Shown: positions 53,915-62,691 of the stretch, one piece after another
Layout of the letters: every line of letters starts with the position of its first letter
Numbering within the stretch: the stretch's first letter is position 1
Assembly: GCA_011109175.1 (NCBI GenBank)
Contig: RDEW01000027.1
Coordinates: forward strand, 472,811-536,810
DNA from: Dicyema japonicum
Taxonomy: Eukaryota; Dicyemida; Rhombozoa; Dicyemidae
DNA length: 64,000 bases
Reading direction: 5' to 3'
The notes under the pieces: generated by a model
Databases searched by the model: none
What the model was told of the DNA's origin: nothing
The model's input: only the letters and a program-made list of their open reading frames with translations
Position numbers and translations under genes: made by a program

Positions 53915-54300
53915 TCTAGATAAATTTGTCATAAAGTCAAAAAAATCACGTGATCCCAGCATGCTCTAAAATAGACCTCAGTTTGGTTCGATGCTCCTCC
54001 CTCGAGCCCAATAAGAACAACGCACGGCTCAATGTATTGTCAAATATCAAATACATGACGCAGTATTTATATAAAAACAAGTATCAATACAGTACTGAAT
54101 AAAATCTCTATTAAACACAAATTCCCTTAATAAGGACAAACATAATATTAAAAACATAATATGAATATATTAGACAATATAGATGGGACCAACACAGTCC
54201 TTACAAAGTCGTTCAACTGGTATATTATCATCTGATGTCTTCACAACATCGACCAGTCTCTCAACAACCTCACTAGTCTCACACCACCTGTCATTTCTAA
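53915..54300. other. No gene recognised
   Basis: AT-rich DNA downstream of the golgin gene; nothing identified. Confidence 0.3.
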
Positions 54301-54302
54301 TA

Positions 54303-56468
54303 TTAGCATGTCCACCAACCAATAATAGAATTAGCAGTCTCGCCATTTACATCTTCCTTGTTGATTAACGACCCAACAAGTGATCTCACTTCCAAGAGCT
54401 TATCCCTATATGAGTCACACGTGTTTGTTAATCGTTTTATAACCTCATCCTTAGCAATGACCTTGTGATTCAAAATATGTCTCTGCTCTCTATACAAGAT
54501 AACATAATTCCCTACAATAACACACAAACAGTACGATTGCCTTATTCTGAGCCTCCAACTCTTCCACAACCTTCCACAGTCTCTTGTTCTCCAAATAATA
54601 CTTTTCACTATTATCCTACAATTAAATAAGTTATAACCCCCTCGTCGGTGGGCATTTTCTACAATATTAACAAAAATGACCTGATTCAGTTTGTCTACCA
54701 ATGAAGCATTGTAAATGGAATTATTCTCCAACTCGACAGTCAAGTCTCGACTCTTCTTCCTTAACTCCTCAATTTCTTCACTCAATTTGATGACATCCTC
54801 GTTCTTTCCATTCAACGTGGCCTCACAAACACTTCTCAGTTCAGAGTTCTCTACTTTCAGCATACCAATCTCCTCAGTCTACATTAATACAGACCACAGA
54901 TCATACCATCCTCACTTCCATTTCCTTATATTCAGATACCAACGAATTCAATTCAGAGATCTCCGCTTTGTAGTCCTTCATAACCTCACTTTGAGTCTCA
55001 TTTAATAGTATATCACGTGTCTCAATCAACTGGGTGTTCAATTTAGTGATATCTTCATTCTCTTTGACCAATTTAGTAATATCTTCAGTCAATTGGTGAT
55101 TACTTTTCATAACTGCGGTTTTCTCCTCAAATAATGACTCCACGTTTTTTGCTGAGCTGAGCATTAATCTGAGTGAGTTCATCATTAGTTCTCATAACAC
55201 GTGCATTCATTTCAGCAAACTGTTCGTTAGTCCTTATCATGTCTTGGTCAGATTTCGTCAGATTCGTATTATTTTGTATTAACGATTGAATTTGGGCAAC
55301 ATTGTCCTCATTTTCCTTTAGCAAGGTGTCGATAAAGCCACTCAAATTAGCAGTCTTGACTTCCAACTCACTCTTCCTCTTACCACATTCAGTCAACTCT
55401 GTTACATTGTTATTATATTTATCCACCAACTCATCTACACATAATCCACTCAATACTACCAAATTCGGCAGATTTGTGTTCGAATGCTGACCTTAGTGAT
55501 GAAAACTCTAAATTAAAGGAACTCCTCTCCATATTGAGTGTATTCTCAAGCTATCTCAATAAAATAGAAATAAACCTCATTAATTCTGTCACCACGTGCT
55601 AAATGGTCACTCTTTAGTGAATCATACTGAATCTGCACCAATTTTAGTTCATCCTCCAATAACTGCTCAGTCTTGGCCAAAGATGCAGAATTTATAAAGT
55701 TGTTGACTTGTCCTCTCAATGTGGTCAGCTCAGACTCGCATTGGACAACCATGAGTGATTTCTGTTGTAGGAGTGACCTGTAATTTTCCAACTCTTTCTC
55801 ATTTGAGTGTAATTTATCGTTCACAGCCTTTAATTGTGCTTGATGGCCTAGTAATTCTTGCTTATATTGACTTATAATCTGATTAACAAAAATAGTACAT
55901 TTTTGTTGTTTTCGTTCTCCATGCTCAGTCGTTTGTTAGTTTCTGTCAACGTGAAAATGTTCTGCTCTGCCGTCTTTGTCCTCACATTGTCGGATTGGAG
56001 TTGAGCTGGGAATAACACGTAAAACTGACATTCAACAACCTCAAGACGACACTCAGCCAATGCAAGCTTAGTCATTAACTCAGTCTTTTCAGCCACCAAA
56101 TCCCCAAAGGCACGAATGTAGTTCTGAATTTAACAAATATGTTACATCATCAGTCGTATTTGATGGGGGATTATACGGTTGGGGTTTGTCCTCCGCTACA
56201 AGCCTAGCATTAACTTCCATAAGCTCGGAAATTTGGTTTTTCTAATATTATATGATAAGTACTGCTTTTATGAGTTGATTGTACAAGTCATCGTTCCTCA
56301 AGGCATATTGTCCTGTGACAGAGGCGGAGTCACTATTAGCGTCCGTTTGGCGAGATGGCGGCTCCTCGTGCTTTGATAACTTTTTCTTGTTTTGAAATTC
56401 TTTCAACTTTAATAATATATAATAGATACCCTCTCTTTTGCAAACAATAACTTTTCTTCCCTTGACAT
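54303..56468 (-). CDS. GM130/GOLGA2-like golgin, coiled-coil Golgi tether
   Basis: Minus strand from ATG 56468. First exon MSREEKLLFAKER joins LKEFQNKKKLSKHEEPP after a 23-nt intron; further introns of about 21, 22, 20, 25, 25, 28 and 22 nt connect LYNQLIKA, NYIRAFGDLVAEKTELMTK, then long coiled coil (ELENYRSLLQQKSLMV; ENEDNVAQIQSLIQNN; NHQLTEDITKLVKENE; VVEELEAQNKAI; VIAKDEVIKRLTNT). The N-terminus (AKxxLKEFQ plus basic residues) and the IxxxGxLVxEKxEL block resemble GM130, which tethers vesicles at the cis-Golgi with p115 and GRASP65. Coiled coils alone are weak evidence, so the family call rests on those two spots. One frame break lies in a run of six T at 55145-55150 (A run on the coding strand). 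A 22-nt or 49-nt intron choice near 54.5 kb is unsettled. It starts 76 bp from the divergent Gemin6-like gene. Confidence 0.6.
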
Positions 56469-56544
56469 AACAAGTATGATGACAATACTTGTATTTTTAA
56501 TTATTAATTAATTAATTTATTTTTATATTTAATAAAATATAATT
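56469..56544. promoter_or_regulatory. 76-bp divergent intergenic region
   Basis: The only DNA between the start codons of the golgin (minus) and the Gemin6-like gene (plus). It is almost pure A/T (TTAATTATTAATTAATTAAT, then TATTTAATAAAATATAA) with TATA-like words facing both ways. It must hold both promoters and both 5' UTRs. Confidence 0.55.
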
Positions 56545-56838
56545 ATGAATTTAACTGGTCACATTGTGAGGATTAATCTACTCAACGACAGCCAAGTACA
56601 AGGGTGTGTGTACACAGTTGATCCTGAGAGCAATACATATGTTATAGTTAGTAAACAAAATATTACATACGTTTGGTCACGTGCTATTAAGTCAATGGAA
56701 GACCTTGGAGAGGGGGACTTTAATATGGAGGATTATTTCAATAGGAGTGGTGCTGTCTCTGAAGCGTTAAAGAATAAAAGAAAGAGAAATAATATTAATA
56801 ATGCACAAGAACATGTTTCCTGTAGTGGAGGAGGGTGA
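56545..56838 (+). CDS. Gemin6-like Sm-fold protein
   Basis: 97 aa in one exon. The N-terminal half GHIVRINLLNDSQVQGCVYT, VDPESNTYVIVS and YVWSRAIKSMEDLGEGD fits the Sm-like fold of Gemin6 (VRV...YKGWVLTTDPVSANIVLV, then a GHAVQTVE-type strand), a subunit of the SMN complex that assembles Sm cores on spliceosomal RNAs. The basic C-terminus (KNKRKRNN) is short compared with vertebrate Gemin6 (about 165 aa). The ATG follows an A-rich leader. It could instead be another small LSm-like protein; motif evidence is moderate. Confidence 0.55.
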   Translation: MNLTGHIVRINLLNDSQVQGCVYTVDPESNTYVIVSKQNITYVWSRAIKSMEDLGEGDFNMEDYFNRSGAVSEALKNKRKRNNINNAQEHVSCSGGG

Positions 56839-57019
56839 TGTACTCTTAGTGGCTAATGTTTGTAAATAAATCCCCCTTATGACGTTGCTAATTGCAGCTC
56901 TACCAATGAAATTGTTCTGCGCAAGATTCAAAACTTAATTTCCAGTTGTTTTATATATTTTTTGATTGTACAAAATAATGATTTGCATGTGTGTGGGCGT
57001 CTCCAGCCGAGTGATTAGT

Positions 57020-57105
57020 TTGTTGGGTGTTTGAGAAGGTGACGTGCCTCTATTGTACGAAGTGTCTTCATTGGATTGTACGAAGTGTCCCTTGTTAGTG
57101 GATGA
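57020..57105 (+). repeat. Possible LINE C 5' end fragment
   Basis: AGAAGGTGACGTGCCTCTATTG, then TACGAAGTGTCTTC, resembles 43.57-43.62 kb. ATTGTACGAAGTGTC is itself duplicated within 30 bp. Confidence 0.35.
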
Positions 57106-57139
57106 ATTTTAGGGTCGGGAGACATTGAATACACGAAGT

Positions 57140-57960
57140 TACGAGTAAGCATCGGGTACACTATCAAATCTCATATGGCACAAAACTCGAAAAATCCACA
57201 ATTCTACCCTGAGGAGGAACTACAGAATTATAAATTAGATTATTAATTCTCGAATGTTCTAGAATCTTGCTTATTTCGAATACACAGGAGGGTGGGTTAA
57301 TAGTCAATGCATATAAGGATGACAAATAAGGTAAATATATTAATCGTACTCTTTCTATAACGAACTCTATTAGTCCCATGTTGAATCCATCCATACAATT
57401 CTCATTATTAAAGCACAGTCCGATAATAATCATTCCTTGGTAAAATGTGTATGGAAATTTTTCCGTGGACACAGAAAGTCGGTTTGAAATCAGCCAAGCC
57501 CCAGGTCGTTACTGAAGTTCTGATTTGCCATATCTACATATTTGTTTCTGCTTATGTTAGAAGCAGTGAGTCCAGACCTCCAAGGCAGGGTAAATTGTTT
57601 AAGAATAAGTTAAAAAGTGCCGGAAATAGGGGCGATTCCTGAGTACACCATTCGAGAGGAGACGGGATCTCGATCTTGAATTACCTATATACACGTCTCT
57701 TTCGTCCGGTAAGAAATTGGCTATCCATCGTTTTAAGGTCGGATGAATGGAGGTGTTGAAGACTTTTTCGTTAGTAGGATTCTCGGGACTGAATCATGTA
57801 CATCAAACAATACTAATATTGCCCGTATATGCGTTTTGGCCCGTAGAAGACTTCCGAGATTGTGTTATTGTATAATATTCTGATCTGAATCCGTGTTGGT
57901 AGTGGAAAGGGCAAATGAGGTTTAATTTCCAAATTACAATTTTCCATGAGGTGCGATAGC
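57140..57960 (-). pseudogene. LINE family B RT fragment
   Basis: Minus strand: YQHGFRSEYYTITQS, VHDSVPRILLTKKVFN, STHPTLKRW-like IHPTLKRWIANFLPDERD and SRLLSNGV match QHGFRAKHF, AFDTVSRKLLTEKI, IHPNIKLWIANFL and RLIPNGV at 20.6-20.9 kb. The catalytic FD of AFDxV is changed (VHDSV). Frameshifts and stops throughout. Confidence 0.65.
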
Positions 57961-58204
57961 GCACAGGTTAAGGATATCGGGTGGTAAGATGAAGGTGAGA
58001 CTTTCGGTTTCCTGGTTTTAGATAGTATGATACGTGAGTTCTTCCATCTACTGGGATAGCGTTCGTGTTTTTAGGACAAGTAAAAATTGAAGTGATCGAA
58101 GATGTTTTAGCAGATTCCAAGAATTCCATCTGGTCAGACGTATATGAGTTCTTTATGATCTTAGCTCTGTGTAACCTCGTCATGCGTAAAAATCGTTCCA
58201 TGAA

Positions 58205-58680
58205 GATTGTTTATTATTATTATTAAAAAAGCACTCCCGAGAAAACATAAAATTAGTTAAGTTTCCCTTGTGCCGTATTCCAATCATTCTCTCCGTCAGC
58301 CTCGACCATGATCCTCTGTTGCGCGCTAGTTCTCTTAGGTAGTCTAGGTCGTCCGCCATTTCCATTATAATGTTAGATGCTGTCCACACTCTTGTAACAC
58401 AGTGAATCAGGTCCTGATGGATTGCAAATTCGAGACCATAATGTCGGCAGGCCGATGAGAGGTTAAAAAGGTGGAATTTTCTAAACAGTTCTGTAAATTG
58501 TAGGGTCGTTATTGTCTCTTGTAGACAGCAGACAGAGAAGTCGTATTTTGTTAGTCGGTGTTTCTTGTAAGGTTGTTTAAGTCCTCTGCAATTAAAAGAT
58601 CCCAGAGTGAACCGAGGAGTCGGTAAGGAATACGAATAGGACATAGTGCAATAAAGGCGCCGTCACCACCTCAACTAATA
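58205..58680 (-). mobile_element. Internally deleted LINE C: endonuclease start joined to 3' end, copy 2
   Basis: Minus-strand frame of 154 codons: MSYSYSLPTPRFTLGSFNCR, FSVCCLQETITT, HQDLIHCVTRVW, then MADDLDYLRELAR, RGSWSRLTERMIG. Here the VTRV joint has TGG where the 48.0-kb copy has TGA, so the frame is open across the joint. Upstream (58645-58680) is the 5' UTR-like TTGAGGTGGTGACGGCGCC. 3' end with TTCTCGGGAGTGC and (TAA)n at 58.21-58.24 kb. Confidence 0.8.
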
Positions 58681-59119
58681 ATGAAGATTGTTTAGATACC
58701 AAATTACGTAGGCGACAGAAGTGAGTATTCGAAAAGTCCTTGTGTTAGCTTCCTTAATATTTGGAGCGGAATGAGATTAGGATTAACTGGATATGTTTAA
58801 GTTGATTCGACGGATTGTATTCAAAGTACTCTCTTTGATTTCGTCTCCAATAGATGATAATACTCGGTTCAAGACTTTTCGTTCTTTGTTTTGATGGGGG
58901 TTGTGATTCTGATTCAAACATTTTATTTTCTTCAGGTCAGATAATGTAAGAAATTGGTTCATTTTCAGAGCGTTCCTTTACTTTATAATGGAACCAGTTT
59001 CGTATTCGAATGTAGTGTTGTAGCATCTATACACTGCTCTGGGGACAAACAACTTTTCTGCTTGGAGGATCTGATGACAGTGAATCTAGGAAATAATTGG
59101 ATTACACTCCTTGATAAAA

Positions 59120-59225
59120 ATAGAAGAGGGCGGACCTACTTCACATCTCTTCTGAAGCGGAAGCCTGTAACGGATTATTGGAGAATGGATTTGGTAATTA
59201 GTTAGACTTTGTGTTGGGCTTACCT
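59120..59225 (+). repeat. Third copy of the 41.9/42.3 kb arm repeat
   Basis: GATAAAAATAGAAGAGGGCG, CACATCTCTTCTGAAGCGG, AAGCCTGTAACGGATTATTGG and GATTTGGTAATTAG correspond in order to the left arm at 41.91-42.00 kb. Confidence 0.55.
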
Positions 59226-59725
59226 AAGATTGTATGTCTTGGGTTAATAAATAAGCCAGTGACCATTAGGAACCTTGCTGTTACTCAATGGTTTCCCAAC
59301 CAAATCACCATAATAAAATCGAACGACACTGTGGTTTACTTTTATGTGGCTTCGTATACAAACCACTATGAAAGGAACCATGAAAGGACCCAGTGTTGGA
59401 ACTCCCGATGGCGATATACAGCGGGCACAAAGTTATCGCTTCTAAATGATTCTCCAAATAAATTAGTTAATTAGTTACCCCGACCTGTACGAGGCCGACT
59501 GCCATCAAGCGTCCAACTGAGAGTGCTAGGCACTCCCATAGATATCCTAGATTCATTAGAGGTCCTTGTTCTGGAAAAGATTTATCGATACTATGGTTGT
59601 CAGATGAAGGGAGCCAAAATAGATTAACCGCCGATTGAATAAAATTCGTATTTCCAATTAATAATAAATGCGTAATAATCAATATATAAATATTATTAAA
59701 TTCAGTATATCTAGTTTATTATATT

Positions 59726-59887
59726 ATGGACAATTTCAAATTGAAAATTCCCACTAAACCGTATTTTTCAAAAAAGAACATTCTTATTGTTTTTTGCGTA
59801 TTTGGAACATCAGTGTATTCTGGACTGTTTTTTGGAAAAAAATTCTCAGCCTTTTTAGAAGAATATGAAATATGGACACCAAGTTAA
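59726..59887 (+). CDS. Small single-span membrane protein, 53 aa
   Basis: A clean frame from ATG 59726 to TAA 59885: basic N-terminus (MDNFKLKIPTKPYFSKKN), one hydrophobic span (ILIVFCVFGTSVYSGLFFG), then KKFSAFLEEYEIWTPS. The layout (short basic arm, one span, acidic/aromatic tail) is that of small mitochondrial inner-membrane or other small integral proteins. The region around it is AT-rich and free of repeats, which supports a real gene. I do not recognise the family. Confidence 0.45.
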   Translation: MDNFKLKIPTKPYFSKKNILIVFCVFGTSVYSGLFFGKKFSAFLEEYEIWTPS

Positions 59888-59889
59888 GC

Positions 59890-60510
59890 CTTGAGTGGAT
59901 CTAATGATTTTAATATTATTAATAAATATGTGTTCCCTAGTAAATCATAATCTAATTATCGCTGGAAATCACGATCCTCCATTTAGAAGGTCAACTCATC
60001 CTTATCCCCTCTCAACATTCGAGTGACTTTTTTCTCTTTTCTTATGGGATCTCCTCGGATCTACCCATGAGAATTCTTAAAGTTGGTTCCACTTGTCATT
60101 GATACCGGAATTCAATAATCATGTTTAACCGTTTTCGAAAGGTTTTCATCGATACGACTGATCGAGAGTTCTCGTCGCTTCCTCTAAAGATAACTTATGT
60201 TATGCTTGAACCGATGGAGACAACTCATCCCAGATTTTCTTCCAAAAACTAAGCAATTAAATTGGATTATGTACTTATAATTATAACGGACATAATAATG
60301 TTGAGAATTATACACTGAGGCTATTATAATTTAGAATAAATATTTCCCAGTAAAACAATCAATTTGGAAAAACTGCATTTATGAGGTAGTGATAAATTTC
60401 AAATAACCGTAATCAGCTGTACCCACCAAGTTCATCAATTAGCATCCAACGTGTTTCCATAATACTCGTGTGGTAATCATTAATCCATTATAATAATGGA
60501 AATTTATAAT
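59890..60510. other. No gene recognised
   Basis: Mixed AT-rich sequence with short frames; nothing identified. Confidence 0.3.
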
Positions 60511-60511
60511 T

Positions 60512-60828
60512 GGTGGAAAGTGTAACGAGTTCCGGACAAAAGGCCTGATGGCCCCTAGTTCGAATCTCGTTGCTGTACATTCCGGCTTAAGTTCAACGCT
60601 TCTACGATGCTTTGGCTTTACTAGTAAATCCGTCATCAGTAAACATCACACTGCGGAACCGGATCGTCTAGGAGTCAGATCTAACAAAAGGAAAAAAATG
60701 AAGAGCATTCCTTTTTTTTCCTCATCGATTAGTTATGATAACTGTTCTTTACTTAAATAAAGTGTGTGTCCTGCCTCGGAGGAGCTATAGCTAACATGGC
60801 TCTTCGTAAAGTGCAGTATTATTATGTT
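60512..60828 (+). repeat. SINE family B copy
   Basis: Well kept: B-box TAGTTCGAATCTCGTTG, TGTACATTCCGGCTTAAG, TCTACGATGCTTTGGC, CGTCATCAGTAAACATCAC, GCGGAACCGGATCGTC, AACTGTTCTTTACTTAAATA, GGAGCTATAGCTAACATGGC and tail CTTCGTAAAGTGCAG with TATTATTATG. Confidence 0.75.
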
Positions 60829-61424
60829 AATCAATGACTCATCATCAAAGTGGTAAATGGCCTACTTGCTTTGTTTTTTGAAAATTCAACAGCTTGGATC
60901 AATCAACGTTCACTTCTCAAGAACTTAAAACTCGATTATCAAGGCTGGTACCAAACAACTCTATTCCCCCACCTGTTCGGTCTAGGCAACTATTCTCCCG
61001 CAAATCTAGGACCCCCTGTTTTCTTTGAACTTCAATCAACAGTTAGTCAAGGTTCTCTTCACCTCTCTACCAAATAATCAGCAAACAATTAGAAAAACTT
61101 ATACAGTAGCAGAAAGACTTATGCAAATCCCGTCAAGATAAATTTTAGAAACTACTAAAAAGTTCTAATTAACACCGGTGCGGTTGATTGGTAGCCGGGA
61201 GATCCGAGTAGAACGGATAAATTGATGCCTTCCAGATCGGAAGTATTGGGAGACCTGACAATTAGATATACCGCATATTGACTGGAATTGAAAACTACAT
61301 CATTGCTGATGTGGTGGAACCGTCGATACCTACGGACACCATGCTCTTTTTGTCGAAGAGCGACTGGAAGATTCTCAGCACTTACTTTAATAAATTTTCC
61401 TACAGCTGGAATTATAATTTTTCC

Positions 61425-62330
61425 GTTCGAAAAAAAAAGTTACTAGTACTGGATGCTACATATGTCAACTCCTCATCTTCGGAATCCAGTGTATACACTG
61501 TCCGCTGCATAAATAGCGTAAGAAATATCTGGGCCTCTCGGTTGGTTCACGTTCCAAATGGCTACTGTGGAAATAACTGGGTTGTCGTTCCTCAGAAATG
61601 AGACGTCTGGCCGCACTTAGAAGTCAAAACGTTCGTGAAACCCAGTGTTAGTTACAGTTAATCTCAACAGCTATCATAAGAAACAACTCCTCTTTCACTA
61701 AGTCGGGGGGAATAAATAGTAAAAACATTTGTACTATTAGTCATACTGCACCTTTGCTTATAAGCAGAGCCATAATAGCAATAGATCGAACTGCAGGACA
61801 CACACTTTATTTAAGTAAATAACAGTTATTATAACTAATAGTAGAGGGATAACCTAGGATCGCTCTTCACTTCTTTTTTGTTCCTCAGTGAAATGCTTAC
61901 TGATGACGGCGTACTCGTCAAGCCAAAGCATCGTAGATGCCTGGAGCCTTCAACTGAAATTCTAAAAAGTTCTCAACGAGAGTCGAAGCTTTTGATTAGA
62001 AAAAAATGAGACCTTGGTAGACTGTTCATCTTCAAATCCGAGACATCAGGGATTATTGGATCCAATAACTATCCTTCTCGTATATCATCTGATGATTGAT
62101 AGTAAAAAGGACAGCCGAATGACTAATTGAGGAAAACTCTTACAAATCGTAAGAGGAAATGGGCTCAATCACGAGAGTTGCAAATGCTAATAGGAGTTTT
62201 TGTTAATTGGCTCAATGATCCAAATGGTCGCAAAGAACCACGTGAGACTGAATGGCTTTGAAAGCGTATTTCAATAGCTATTATCAAAGGGGACAGGATG
62301 ACCGTTCAAGCTCCCTATATTAAGTGATCT
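61425..62330 (+). pseudogene. RLE-element C-terminus split by a reversed SINE B
   Basis: 61430-61610 translates KKLLVLDATYVNSSSSES, then VPNGYCGNNWVVVPQK, parallel to RSLVWDATCIDTFSSTN and TPVATESSGAVGP. The C-terminal end appears only at 62.22-62.33 kb (EPRETEWL, KRISIAIIKGDRMTVQAP). Between them, 61735-61965 is a minus-strand SINE B (GAGCCATAATAGC, ACACACTTTATTTAAGTAAA, GATGACGGCGTACTCGTC). The SINE probably inserted into an older element copy. Confidence 0.55.
61735..61965 (-). repeat. SINE family B copy
   Basis: Reverse-oriented and nearly complete except for the tRNA-like head. ACACACTTTATTTAAGTAAA and AAGCCAAAGCATCGTAGATG match the 60.5-kb copy read on the other strand. Confidence 0.7.
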
Positions 62331-62334
62331 TTTA

Positions 62335-62690
62335 ACTGTTTAATCTAAAATTAATTGGTTTTTATTAATAATAATCAATGGAATGTGGACAAATAAATGT
62401 AGGGAATATCAACACATTCCCAAACCATATTGCAGTAGATAGGGGGTCCAATTGTATTATAATTGAACTGTTTTTGACTGCATGAATAAATTAACTTAAG
62501 ATAAAACGTAAAGCAAAACAAGAACACACAGCAAAATAAAAACACATGCGTGTTATAAAATTTAATGAAATTGTGGTTAGCCATAAAGAATTAATTTTTT
62601 TAATAAAAAGAAATTATTGTAATTGTTAATTTTAAATTATTACTTTTGACTTTTTTAGAAAAATATTATTTATTTGAGTAAAAACAAATC
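62335..62690. other. AT-rich stretch without recognised gene
   Basis: Low-complexity A/T-rich DNA flanking the LINE insertion; nothing identified. Confidence 0.35.
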
Positions 62691-62691
62691 A

